Part shown: positions 14,782 to 23,409 of the stretch, in pieces
Layout of the letters: each line of letters begins with the position of its first letter
Position numbering within the stretch: the stretch's first letter is position 1
Source of the DNA: a virus
DNA: 27,521 nucleotides
Virus record (IMG/VR): IMGVR_UViG_3300031539_003956
Span: 1 to 27,521 of that record
Direction: 5' to 3' (one strand)
Made by a program: the position numbers and the translations under genes
The notes under the pieces: model-generated
The model's database searches: none
Told to the model about the DNA's origin: nothing
The model's input: only the letters and a program-made list of their open reading frames with translations

Positions 14782-15978
14782 TTATTTTTTTTTATAAGTA
14801 AAACTCTTTTTGCCAGTATTTTTTTCTTCCGGCACTTTTATTTCTTCTTTCTCATTCGAGAATCTATTCTTAAATTCATTGAACTTTGTTTCAATGTCCT
14901 TAATATTAGATTCAAGTGTATTGCTATTTGCTTTTAAATCATTGTACTCTTTTTCTTTAGTACTATATGAATTTTGCAATTGCTCATTCTCTTGCTTTAA
15001 CTGTTCTACTTCCTGCTTAAGGGCTTCTACTTCGTCATTCCCTTCTGCTTCGGCTTCTTTAATTTCCATCAAAGTACCTGCTTCAAAAACATAAATAACA
15101 CCATCAGGCATTACATGCTCTTTATTTGCTGGTTCACCGTTTACAGTAGCTGTGTTACCTACGGCTATTTGCTCAACAGTTTCTATCTCATCTCCAAAAT
15201 CTAATCCATCTCCATTAACATCTTGAACTACGAGGTTCTTAACGGACTTTATGAAAAGATTTTTTACAACGGCCAAAGTATCATTTACTTTATCCCCGAT
15301 TGTTTTTAATTCTTTTTCTTGTTCTGCATTCATTTCTTCATTTTTTATTTCTGTTTGATTAATAAAATTCATTGCTATACATTCATCTACATACATAAAA
15401 CGTTCTTCTTTCATTATTGCTAAAATATCATCAATTGATTTTCCAGATATTTCAGAATAAAAACTTGCAAGCCTATTCTTTTCAGTTCTTAATTCGTTTG
15501 CTGTTTTTTGAAATTGTTCATCATCGCCCATTTCTTCAGTCCAGGGATTATGAATCAAAAGCCTACTTTGGCCTGTCATTTCCCTGTTTGGAGTTGATAA
15601 TAAAATTTGAACACATGAACTAGCACACGTTCCAAGTACTGTGATTTTAGGCTGCTTACCAGAAAGTTTTATTGCATCGTGAATTTTCCAACCCTCGAAT
15701 AAATCACCTCCAAAAGAATCAATGACAATCTCTTTACCCATGTCGACATAAGGCAATAAACTGTCCATTGTTATATCAAAACCAACCTCGCCTTTAAAGT
15801 GCATACCATTTTCACCAAATGGAGTAGGCTCTACCGGCTCAAAGAAAAATAAAAAGTTCTTAATGCCTTTTTTATTTAAAATTTCTTCGGCCTGTTCTTT
15901 GTTATATCGTGATTTATCGAATAATAAAGACCGTTGCAGTCCTTTATCATCTAAGTATCGTGCTATGAATTTATTCAT
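14782..15978 (-). CDS. Head maturation protease (ClpP/S14-like) fused to scaffold-like C-terminus
   Basis: Residues about 60-210 are a ClpP-like serine protease: the oxyanion/strand region DSFGGDLFEGW (87-97), nucleophile S120 in GTCASSC, and H143 in LLIHNPW. The third catalytic position, normally Asp before an R-F or R-W pair, appears as E192 in KEERF. After about residue 215 comes a linker with a calcium-loop-like DVNGDGLDFGDE (253-264) and a compact segment ending in VIYVFEAGTLMEI. A coiled coil follows (about 315-380), with a basic tail. This fits a protease-scaffold fusion that assembles and then matures the prohead. It directly precedes the major capsid gene. Confidence 0.88.
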   Translation of the reverse strand: MNKFIARYLDDKGLQRSLLFDKSRYNKEQAEEILNKKGIKNFLFFFEPVEPTPFGENGMHFKGEVGFDITMDSLLPYVDMGKEIVIDSFGGDLFEGWKIHDAIKLSGKQPKITVLGTCASSCVQILLSTPNREMTGQSRLLIHNPWTEEMGDDEQFQKTANELRTEKNRLASFYSEISGKSIDDILAIMKEERFMYVDECIAMNFINQTEIKNEEMNAEQEKELKTIGDKVNDTLAVVKNLFIKSVKNLVVQDVNGDGLDFGDEIETVEQIAVGNTATVNGEPANKEHVMPDGVIYVFEAGTLMEIKEAEAEGNDEVEALKQEVEQLKQENEQLQNSYSTKEKEYNDLKANSNTLESNIKDIETKFNEFKNRFSNEKEEIKVPEEKNTGKKSFTYKKK

Positions 15979-16039
15979 ATTTACAAAGTTATAATTAAAA
16001 TCTATATATTCAAAATATCTTATAAATAAAATCTATATT
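15979..16039 (-). promoter_or_regulatory. Late promoter of the capsid operon
   Basis: On the minus strand TTG (16011-16013) is followed after 19 bp by TAACTTTG (15984-15991), with ATG only 5 nt further on. ATCTATAT occurs at 16000-16007 and 16031-16038, 31 bp apart, as at the tail operon promoter at 23049. The upstream copy overlaps the stop codon of the tape measure gene. The predicted transcript begins at or next to the start codon. Confidence 0.75.
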
Positions 16040-18273
16040 ACAGATGTAGTATTATTTGCTGACTCACTATTTTGCGCATTTGTAACATCATCAATCACCA
16101 ATGTTGGTTGAACTGTTATGTTATTATCGTTATTATTATTTATTGAATCCCTACTTATTATACCTTGGTTTACAGTTGGTGCAATTGCACCCGGTCGTTG
16201 AGGTGCAGCGGCTGTACTGCTTGAAATTGAACCTCCGCCACCAGAAGAATCACCAGGCAATCCACTATCAACCGATAATATATTCTTTACATTTGCTAAA
16301 CCAGCAGCAACAGCAGCGCCAGCAGCGGCAATACCTAATGCGGGGCCAACTATTGGGATAGGAGCTAGTGAAGCATAAGCACCAGTAGCCGCCTGATATG
16401 TGCTAATTGTAGTCGAAGCAATAGCAGCGGCCTTACCTACTGCTGTTCCTTCACCTGCTATTTGTGCAAGGTTACTTGCGAAATCGGCACCCAATGAAAG
16501 CTTTGCGTCTACTTTTGCTTTCTCTAAAGCAAGATCGGCCTTATCGAACTTCTTTTTTATATTCGTTGTATCAGCTCCAATGCTTTTAGCAAAAGCAATC
16601 TCTTGTGCTCTTTGAGCTTCTAACCGGATTCTTTCTTGTTCTAATAAATAAAAAGCATTATCTTGATTAGCTGCAAATTCTGCCTCTTTCTCTATCATTC
16701 GAGCTTGTCTGGATTGTTCCCTTAACTCAGCTAAACCTTCTTGATGTGACTTTTCAGCTGATAATTCAGCTTTTAATAATCGTTCCGTAATGGCCAACTC
16801 TTCAAGTGCTTGCGCTTCAAGTTCTGCATTTTCGGCATCTGCTATTTTTTGTTCTTCAGCCCTAATAGTTTTTAATAAAGTAGCTCTTTCGGTCTCAAGT
16901 TTTCTTGTCTTTTCAAAGTTAGATTTACGCACATTGTATATATCTGCCAGTGCATTTGCTTCTTTATCAAGGTCTTCTTTTGTACTTCCAGCTAATGCAT
17001 TTTGTGCTTTTTGAATTGAGTATTTTTGTTGAGCGATACTTAAGTTTCTTGCTAATACTTTTTCTTCAAGTATTAAAGCTTGATTTAATTTATCAAGTCG
17101 TTCCTGACTGGTGAAATTTTCTTTTTGCGCTACATCATTTCTAAGCTTTGCTATTTTTTCTAAGTCCCTAGCATTTGCAACTATTGAGCTTCTTATTTGT
17201 CTATCTAAATTACCTTGTCTTTTTGCAAGTTGTTTACCTATTTCAATTTCTCTTTTTTGCTCTTCTATAAATTCACTTACTGCTTCCTTAGCATCTCCAT
17301 AAGCTTCACCTAAATTTTTAACACCCTCTGCTGTTCTTTTTGCAGCCTCCAACATCGCTTTTTCGTTTGCCTCAATATCTTTTTGAGCTTCATCTATTGC
17401 CGCCTGATTATCGGTAAATATATTTTTAAACTCCTGCCAGTTTTTATTCATTCCATTGAAAAACTTTTTTATATTTTCAGAAGCAAATTTGAACGTTCCT
17501 ACTAAAATATTACCGAATGTATTTTCAAAGAAATCAGATATTTCTTGTAACGTTTCTTTTGGTTCTAATAATGCTTTGCCCAATGCAGCTAAAGCGGCAA
17601 TTATATTATTAAATACAACCTCAACAACCGACCATAATTCGTTAAATGTGTCTTGTCCTTCCTCTGTACTATTGAAAAATGCCTTTAAAGAGCCTACTAC
17701 TAAAGCGATTGCCGCAACTATTAACCCAATCGGTCCGAGTGCGACACTAAAAGCCCTACCCATTGCAGTAGCACCAGCACTTGCACGACCAACAGCGGGC
17801 ACAAATTGGCCTAATACCCCAACTGATTGACCCATGCTTTGGTTATAATTACCTACATTTCGCCTAGTATCACCAGTTGCTTTTTCTTCCTTCTTTAAAG
17901 CTGCTGTTAATTGGGCTTTTTGTGCTGTTAATTTCTTGCCTTCTACTGTGTTTGTTCGTTCTTCTTTGCTTAATTTAGACCATTGCACACTTACGACGGC
18001 TAATTGTTTACGCATTTGGTCTATGCTGCCAGTATTTGCATCATTTGCAGCTATTACATTTTGTGTTAGTTTTTGATTAGTACGTAATTCAGTAGCAACC
18101 ACCTTCAAAGATGCCTGACTTTCAATATATTCATCGGATAATTCACCTTGTGTTTCCTTAAGTTTCTTTGATTCTTCCTTAAGTTGCTGCATAGTTATTT
18201 GAAGTGCCCGTGTATCACTTGTGGCTTTCTCAACATTAATCGTCAAATCTACTATTTCTACTTTTTCAGCCAT
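16033..18273 (-). CDS. Tail tape measure protein
   Basis: A 746-aa protein with an N-terminal coiled coil (about 15-130), a first membrane-type segment (about 172-203, containing GPIGLIVAAIALVVGSL), a long charged coiled-coil middle (about 270-600), and a C-terminal hydrophobic Ala/Gly segment (about 640-672). This is the standard tape measure architecture. The family sets tail length during assembly and later helps DNA cross the cell envelope. At about 0.15 nm per residue the tail would be around 110 nm, a siphovirus size. The C-terminus is Asn/Ser-rich (NNNNDNN). Confidence 0.9.
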   Translation of the reverse strand: MAEKVEIVDLTINVEKATSDTRALQITMQQLKEESKKLKETQGELSDEYIESQASLKVVATELRTNQKLTQNVIAANDANTGSIDQMRKQLAVVSVQWSKLSKEERTNTVEGKKLTAQKAQLTAALKKEEKATGDTRRNVGNYNQSMGQSVGVLGQFVPAVGRASAGATAMGRAFSVALGPIGLIVAAIALVVGSLKAFFNSTEEGQDTFNELWSVVEVVFNNIIAALAALGKALLEPKETLQEISDFFENTFGNILVGTFKFASENIKKFFNGMNKNWQEFKNIFTDNQAAIDEAQKDIEANEKAMLEAAKRTAEGVKNLGEAYGDAKEAVSEFIEEQKREIEIGKQLAKRQGNLDRQIRSSIVANARDLEKIAKLRNDVAQKENFTSQERLDKLNQALILEEKVLARNLSIAQQKYSIQKAQNALAGSTKEDLDKEANALADIYNVRKSNFEKTRKLETERATLLKTIRAEEQKIADAENAELEAQALEELAITERLLKAELSAEKSHQEGLAELREQSRQARMIEKEAEFAANQDNAFYLLEQERIRLEAQRAQEIAFAKSIGADTTNIKKKFDKADLALEKAKVDAKLSLGADFASNLAQIAGEGTAVGKAAAIASTTISTYQAATGAYASLAPIPIVGPALGIAAAGAAVAAGLANVKNILSVDSGLPGDSSGGGGSISSSTAAAPQRPGAIAPTVNQGIISRDSINNNNDNNITVQPTLVIDDVTNAQNSESANNTTSVI

Positions 18274-18275
18274 AA

Positions 18276-20291
18276 CTAATAATAATAATCAAATTCACCA
18301 TCGACAAAAGCATCTTCTACACCATCAGCCCAATAATTTAAATCGGGTGGAGTTACAGGTGTTCTATTTCCAATTTTTAATAATTCTACCTTTGTAGGGT
18401 TCTTACTTTTTTCAGGATTAAACCCACTAATCTTGTTTATAAAAAAAGCACCGTTTAATTCTTTAATCCAATATTGTTTAAAAAATTCAAAGTTTCGAAT
18501 GTCTTCCATTGTTAACCACATCTCAACATCATACATTTTTGGATAATCAATTATTTCATCAAGAAAATTATACTCATCAGCGAGATTATAAATTTCAGCA
18601 ATTTGCATTACTCTTTGTTCTACGAAAAAATATAAAGTATCTGAATATTCATAATACCAAGTAACTATCTCCCTACTTGTATATGTATCGCTAATGTAAA
18701 ATGTGAATGTATTAAATGATTCCTTATCTCCTAAGTATGAATAGGATTCGCTATTTGAATTAATAATAGAAGGTACATAAGCGTCTATCTCTATTAAATC
18801 AGCATTTATATCTAAGTTTACATTTAAACATGTTAGCAGTTTGCTATTTGCTAAATCACTTCCTTCCGGATAAACTTCTTTAAACTTAATATAATTATTT
18901 TGTGCGTATCCATCTATTCGAGGTTTAAAATTTGGAGTCCCAGTTATCTTGCCGCTAAAATCAACAACCTCCGCAATGTCTTCTATGTCATCAAATCTTG
19001 CAAATCTTATTATATTATCAGAACCAACTTTAAATTCATCTTTAATAATATTTAGATGATTCATAAATGAAACGACAAAGTCATATACTAATTTATCAGC
19101 CTTATCTTTTTGCTCAGTTAGTGGTAAAAAAGAATCCGTTCTATTAATTCTAAAAAATGAATTGCCATCTCTCATATACACGTCTAGTTCTCTAATAGGT
19201 ATGTATAATTTTTGCGCAATAACATCATCCCAGATATTAGCTGGAAGAACTCCTCCCGATGTAAGTAAGTTTACATTATACTTGTATTCAATAAATTCAA
19301 ATAATGTTCTAACATAGACACAAAAATGCCCACCTATCCCTGATTCATCATTTGTCTCTCTTCTTAAATAAATCGCCCCTCCGATATTACCATAATCATA
19401 GGTAGTTTCTAAAAATTCAGTCCCTGTAGGAATGCCAGGATAAAGTATTGTGCTTGTTGGATTACTATTTACAAACGAGGAAAAGGAAACTATTGCCATA
19501 TTAGTTGAACTATCTAATGCAGTTGCAACATTCCTAGTTAGTATTATTGAATCACCATCAGATGAAGCAATAAAGTATTGAGAAACAACTGTATTTGAAT
19601 TTAAAAGAATTGCCGCTGCCGCTGCTAATGTTGCTAATGTTGTAAATCCTGATATAGCAACATATATTGTTTCACTCCCTAATAAAGGATGAGATACAAC
19701 AACATTCATGCTAGGATTAAATGGCGTTCCGGTTCCGGTTAATTTTGTTTGAATTGCCTGTCTCTGCCCTACTGAAACATAATCGCCAAAGTTCCCAATA
19801 AAGTAAGGAAGAAACACCCCACTTGTGGAACTGTAATATGAATCTAAAAATGCAGAACCTAAACCAGTAAAAGGATCGGATTGAATTGGTAATCCCTTTT
19901 CAGAATTTAACCACACTAATAATTCATCTACAAAATCAGGCCATAAGTCCCGCTTAATATCTTCCCAGAAATCTTGCTTTTCAAATATAAATAAATTGAT
20001 TCTATCGTTTATATTTTCAACCCTTATCTTTGCGTTGTTAATTATCTTGTCATTATTTAGCCAATAATTACAAATTGCAGTTTCATAAACTTTAGTTGAT
20101 TTGCTTTGAGGGTCGTTCGCTAATCCAAAGATTGAAAGGTTGTTTGAAGTAAGCGGGACATTAAAAGTATTACTGACAGTTACAAAAGCCTTCCCTACAT
20201 CTTTGACATCATAACTTTGCAAGTCTAACCCAATCGATGTCTTTTCGTCAATATTTACTTCTATATCATTTATCCTTAATAACCTGCTCAT
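18276..20291 (-). CDS. Baseplate / distal-tail protein with inserted domain
   Basis: A 671-aa beta-rich protein next to the tape measure gene. The N-terminus (LLRINDIEVNIDEKTSIGLD) and the C-terminal half, with repeated Y/W-rich strands, look like phage distal-tail or tail-hub proteins. Residues about 180-275 form a low-complexity, Ala/Thr/Ser-rich block containing TTLATLAAAAAILLN and GDSIILTRN, which reads as an inserted accessory domain. It ends 2 nt before the tape measure gene. In transcription order it precedes the tape measure, the reverse of the usual arrangement. Confidence 0.6.
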   Translation of the reverse strand: MSRLLRINDIEVNIDEKTSIGLDLQSYDVKDVGKAFVTVSNTFNVPLTSNNLSIFGLANDPQSKSTKVYETAICNYWLNNDKIINNAKIRVENINDRINLFIFEKQDFWEDIKRDLWPDFVDELLVWLNSEKGLPIQSDPFTGLGSAFLDSYYSSTSGVFLPYFIGNFGDYVSVGQRQAIQTKLTGTGTPFNPSMNVVVSHPLLGSETIYVAISGFTTLATLAAAAAILLNSNTVVSQYFIASSDGDSIILTRNVATALDSSTNMAIVSFSSFVNSNPTSTILYPGIPTGTEFLETTYDYGNIGGAIYLRRETNDESGIGGHFCVYVRTLFEFIEYKYNVNLLTSGGVLPANIWDDVIAQKLYIPIRELDVYMRDGNSFFRINRTDSFLPLTEQKDKADKLVYDFVVSFMNHLNIIKDEFKVGSDNIIRFARFDDIEDIAEVVDFSGKITGTPNFKPRIDGYAQNNYIKFKEVYPEGSDLANSKLLTCLNVNLDINADLIEIDAYVPSIINSNSESYSYLGDKESFNTFTFYISDTYTSREIVTWYYEYSDTLYFFVEQRVMQIAEIYNLADEYNFLDEIIDYPKMYDVEMWLTMEDIRNFEFFKQYWIKELNGAFFINKISGFNPEKSKNPTKVELLKIGNRTPVTPPDLNYWADGVEDAFVDGEFDYYY

Positions 20292-20815
20292 ATCATCGTT
20301 ATACTGTAATGCGTTGGAAGTGTGATGGTTATATCAATCCTTCCTGTATTCCCTCTTGACCTTTTCACTATTGAGTTTTGTACTTGAATTTCAACTGCCA
20401 ACCAGTCACTTACTATGTCTGTTGTGCCATCCCCGATATATAAATAAACTCTAGGGCTTGTATAAATATCGGTGAGCTTTTCTAGTTCTTCATTTGTTAC
20501 ATCTGCATTAGCAAATATTTGTCTCTCATTATTGTAACCAATTGAGTTTTCACCTGACTGGTCAGTTTTTATATTGGTGATAAATTTATTAACCTTACCA
20601 ATCAATTTAGGATTGTCTCTTTTTTCGTAATAACTATTAAAAGGATAAAACCTATATTGGCCATTCCTATCAAGATACTTTAATATCAACCCACCATCGC
20701 AATAATCAATAGGCTTAACGGTTTTGCTTGCTACATTAATGTAGTTCACCGTCCAGTTAATTACCTTCTCGGTGTCTGCTATTGTTTTGTATCTGTAATA
20801 TCCTATTGAACTCAT
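20288..20815 (-). CDS. 175-aa tail-associated hypothetical protein
   Basis: A beta-rich protein (YYRYKTIADTEKVINWTVNY near the start, DITITLPTHYSITMI at the end). It is joined by 4-nt overlaps to the genes on both sides, directly upstream of the 671-aa baseplate-like protein. The context argues for a distal tail component. No recognised domain is visible in the sequence. Confidence 0.6.
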   Translation of the reverse strand: MSSIGYYRYKTIADTEKVINWTVNYINVASKTVKPIDYCDGGLILKYLDRNGQYRFYPFNSYYEKRDNPKLIGKVNKFITNIKTDQSGENSIGYNNERQIFANADVTNEELEKLTDIYTSPRVYLYIGDGTTDIVSDWLAVEIQVQNSIVKRSRGNTGRIDITITLPTHYSITMI

Positions 20816-21261
20816 ACGTGCTGTATAACAATATAACCTCTATTAAACGATGGATTATTAAATAATGAACTATCAAACCATGCAAGGCCAACCCTTGATA
20901 ATGATACACTAGTAATATTTATTTGGTTAATAGAACCTACTACAACTCCATTTCTTGAAACTAAATCGTAAAATGCGTTTGTACCATCTTCTATAATTAC
21001 TACATTGATACTTCTTATATCTGCCAATATTAATCCATGTGCGATACTTACACTTGCAGTTGTATCCATATCCCAATTACCAATGTTTACTACTGTGGTA
21101 TTTAGTGTTGGAGTTGTGAAAGTTAGATTCGCTTGCATATAAGCAACTAACTCCGCTATTGTCATGTTCTCAGTAATAACACCAGCCCCACCAAATGCAA
21201 TATTTTTAGTATTCGTAGGTGTCGGGTTATTAGGTTGTTCAAATATTCTTTCTAATGCCAT
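20812..21261 (-). CDS. 149-aa putative fibre or fibre-adaptor protein
   Basis: The N-terminal part (NIAFGGAGVITENMTIAELV, residues about 20-39) resembles the N-terminus of the 729-aa fibre (RIAFGQPSVSGGKNMLW). This suggests a common virion-attachment module. The remainder is beta-rich with an aromatic C-terminus (FNRGYIVIQHV). It probably joins the same part of the tail as the long fibre. No enzymatic motif is visible. Confidence 0.55.
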   Translation of the reverse strand: MALERIFEQPNNPTPTNTKNIAFGGAGVITENMTIAELVAYMQANLTFTTPTLNTTVVNIGNWDMDTTASVSIAHGLILADIRSINVVIIEDGTNAFYDLVSRNGVVVGSINQINITSVSLSRVGLAWFDSSLFNNPSFNRGYIVIQHV

Positions 21262-21881
21262 TATACTGCTGTTAAGATTGTAAAAATATCATCGTTGTAA
21301 TCTGTAAATTCATCATCGTTATAATCTGCTGCTGTTGCTTCTGTTAATACGGGGCCATCTATTGCAACCAGATTGCTTTCATCATCATTGTAAAAGTAAA
21401 CATAAACGAAGCTATCTTGTGGAGCAAAAAATGTATCACTATCATTATTAAATTGGTCTTCCAAATTAGGATATTCACCAAATTGTCTAAATGCCTGCGC
21501 TGCATCAATCAACACCTCATCATTGGTAGTTGATAAATCAGGGTCGATAAACTTAATTTTGAATTGAGTAGTAATATTATCTACAAATTCTAACGTATCA
21601 TTTAATTGAGCGAAGTCTTCAAAGTCATCAATCAATGCTTTTAATGCACCTTCGGCTTTAAATACAAATTGTCTGGATGTAGTTGATAAATCTTTATAAG
21701 GAATCGCTGCGTATGTTTCTAAAACTACATCGCTTGTATCTAATATTTCCACATCAACAGCATCAGGAGTTAAGCCAGTATAAACCACATCCGCAATAAA
21801 AGTTAAAGGGCTTTGTATCGGCATAAGATTAGAACCGTTTACAATGTTGTCTTGAGATATAGTTATACTAGTTATTGCCAT
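21261..21881 (-). CDS. 206-aa acidic virion-associated protein
   Basis: Starts MAITSITISQDNIVNGSN, followed by beta-rich segments reminiscent of an Ig-like fold. The middle is acidic, and near the C-terminus there is a short duplication, YNDDEFTD followed by YNDDIFT, also visible in the DNA at about 21290-21330. The very acidic, duplicated C-terminus would suit a surface-exposed adhesin or a calcium-binding tip. It overlaps both neighbours by one base in the tail operon. No named family is recognised. Confidence 0.65.
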   Translation of the reverse strand: MAITSITISQDNIVNGSNLMPIQSPLTFIADVVYTGLTPDAVDVEILDTSDVVLETYAAIPYKDLSTTSRQFVFKAEGALKALIDDFEDFAQLNDTLEFVDNITTQFKIKFIDPDLSTTNDEVLIDAAQAFRQFGEYPNLEDQFNNDSDTFFAPQDSFVYVYFYNDDESNLVAIDGPVLTEATAADYNDDEFTDYNDDIFTILTAV

Positions 21882-22141
21882 TATAAGTTACAATTACAGT
21901 TATCAATTGGTCTTAAGTAATAAGCAAAGTTGTGTTTCTCATACTTCACATAATTTCCTTTATTGTCCATGGTCAAAATAAAATCAGCTTCAATTTTCAT
22001 TATTACCACCGTATCAATAATATCATAATCGAATGATTCAGGTGGTGAAAAAATATAACATTCACCTTCAATCATTTCTGGTTGATAATAGATAGGTTCA
22101 CATGAAAAAAAGAATAATACTAAAATAATTAAATATCTCAT
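21881..22141 (-). CDS. Phage-encoded small lipoprotein
   Basis: The 86-aa product begins MRYLIILVLFFFSC, a very short signal peptide with a lipobox ending at C14, followed by EPIYYQPEMIEGEC. The mature part of about 72 aa has several cysteines near its end (NCNCNL) and many acidic and aromatic residues. It sits between the neck gene and tail genes with 4-nt and 1-nt overlaps, so it is expressed late with the virion proteins. Lipoproteins encoded beside tail genes in other phages (for example T5 Llp and TP-J34 Ltp) block superinfection. That role here is inference. The mature N-terminus lacks an obvious acidic surface-export signal. Confidence 0.75.
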   Translation of the reverse strand: MRYLIILVLFFFSCEPIYYQPEMIEGECYIFSPPESFDYDIIDTVVIMKIEADFILTMDNKGNYVKYEKHNFAYYLRPIDNCNCNL

Positions 22142-22611
22142 CTTACTATTTTTATAACATCACTTTTAATTTGGTCAACCTTAAACAATAATAATTGACT
22201 GGTCAACTCTTTTATCTTATCATTGGTAATTACATCAGAGACTAAACCTCCTTTATTATATCTGTTTGGAACTTTCCATCCTTCCCTTGCAATCTTCCAG
22301 GCGACAGCATAAGGATTAACATTTATTCCTTTATCCTTTACCCACTTATCTAAGAATGTAGAACCTGCCCAGCCTACCCACGCTTTTAATGCTTCAGGTG
22401 ATTGATTTTTATTTGGCTGCCTTCCATTCTCTAATTGCTCGGTATAATCGTTTGCTAATATCTTTGCATTAATAGTAGTGCTTGTTACTTCACTTTTACT
22501 TTCCAGCGAGTTACCCCAATCACCTGAAGCTTTCAACCCTAATTTAATGTAATTATTAAACAGGTCTTTCTTTGTATCTATTAACCACTTATTTACAATG
22601 TCTTCTATCAT
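22138..22611 (-). CDS. Neck / tail-completion protein (HK97 gp10-like)
   Basis: A 157-aa protein with a central motif YTEQLENGRQPNKNQSPEAL near residues 56-75, followed by a tryptophan-containing helix and a segment with AVAWKIAREGWKVP around 103-116. The E-x-GR-x-P stretch followed by the IAREG stretch is typical of head-tail joining or tail-completion proteins in phages of Bacteroidota. Four-base ATGA overlaps on both sides place it inside the tail operon. Confidence 0.65.
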   Translation of the reverse strand: MIEDIVNKWLIDTKKDLFNNYIKLGLKASGDWGNSLESKSEVTSTTINAKILANDYTEQLENGRQPNKNQSPEALKAWVGWAGSTFLDKWVKDKGINVNPYAVAWKIAREGWKVPNRYNKGGLVSDVITNDKIKELTSQLLLFKVDQIKSDVIKIVR

Positions 22612-23048
22612 TGTACAAATATTGCATTAACTGAACTGGCAAAATCTAAATTGGTATCGTAAACATTCCACTCAACAATCATTGGAAAACTTGTAATTTC
22701 CAATTCATTATTACAAGCGAACTCATTCATCCCATTGGCTAATAATTGAGCTAAAGCTTTTAACCTTCTATCATACTTTTGCTTTGGTGTCTCATCCATG
22801 CTGGAAACAGTGCCAGCTAATTCAAACTTTCTACCTAACATTAATAAACAATTGTATGTTATTGCAGGTATTGAACCATTTTGTAAAGTTGGTTCTGCTT
22901 GAAAGTCAGCAATCAATATTAAATCATCAGCTTCAAATTCTTGATTAACTCCTATGTTTGTATAGAATTGGTCAAACGTATAATAGAACTTCCAGCCCTT
23001 GCCAGTTGCATAAGTTTCTAAAGCTCCAATAATGTCAAATTGTTCCAT
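22608..23048 (-). CDS. Tail-terminator-like virion protein
   Basis: A 146-aa protein of alternating strands, with an N-terminal helix (DIIGALETYATGKG) and a C-terminal strand motif (TNLDFASSVNAIFVQ). This is the pattern of small tail-terminator or tail-completion proteins of siphoviruses. It is followed by a neck-type protein with a 4-nt overlap. It is the first gene after a strong late promoter. The assignment is from size, fold-like pattern and context, not from a catalytic motif. Confidence 0.5.
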   Translation of the reverse strand: MEQFDIIGALETYATGKGWKFYYTFDQFYTNIGVNQEFEADDLILIADFQAEPTLQNGSIPAITYNCLLMLGRKFELAGTVSSMDETPKQKYDRRLKALAQLLANGMNEFACNNELEITSFPMIVEWNVYDTNLDFASSVNAIFVQ

Positions 23049-23124
23049 GTTTACAAAGTTATAACTTTAATCTATATATTTCAAACATTATATAGATTTT
23101 ATCTATATTAGTAGATAAATTTTT
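23049..23124 (-). promoter_or_regulatory. Late promoter of the tail operon
   Basis: On the minus strand TTTG (23082-23085) is followed after 20 bp by TAACTTTG (23054-23061), and the ATG starts only 5 nt later, so the mRNA should be leaderless or nearly so. ATCTATAT occurs at 23070-23077 and 23101-23108, exactly 31 bp apart. The second copy forms a perfect inverted repeat with ATATAGAT at 23090-23097 (3-bp spacer). Most of the layout is repeated at the capsid operon promoter (15979-16039). Confidence 0.75.
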
Positions 23125-23409
23125 TTAGTTTAGTTCTGTTTTATTAATATGCTTTTCAAGGTATCTCTTTGCGCTTCTGCCAAACCAACACTCTTGATGC
23201 CACCAATCGTAAATAATCCAATCGGTATAGAGTCGTGTCTTTTCATCATGGCTTAATCTCTTAATCCTTCTTAGATGAATACGATACATTACTGATTCAA
23301 TTACCCACTTGTAAGGCAACCAGTTCTTCAATAGCCTATGAAAAACTAAAAGGTACACGGCTGCATAAATTGAACCGAGTACCCAGAGTGTTATTTTAAA
23401 TAGTTCCAT
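23125..23409 (-). CDS. 94-aa small membrane protein
   Basis: Residues 5-27 form one hydrophobic segment (LWVLGSIYAAVYLLVFH), followed by a basic, tryptophan-rich cytoplasmic-type domain with the cluster WIIYDWWHQECWFG around 64-77. It is the last gene before the late promoter at 23054, so it probably ends the packaging transcription unit. A membrane protein here is unusual. It might be a moron or a membrane-modifying protein, but no family is recognised. Confidence 0.65.
   Translation of the reverse strand: MELFKITLWVLGSIYAAVYLLVFHRLLKNWLPYKWVIESVMYRIHLRRIKRLSHDEKTRLYTDWIIYDWWHQECWFGRSAKRYLEKHINKTELN

Noticed and set aside
17456-17830. Plus-strand ORF of 124 codons within the tape measure gene
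   Set aside because: It lies wholly inside a well-supported gene and has a composition (Ser, Leu, Asn-rich) typical of antisense shadows.
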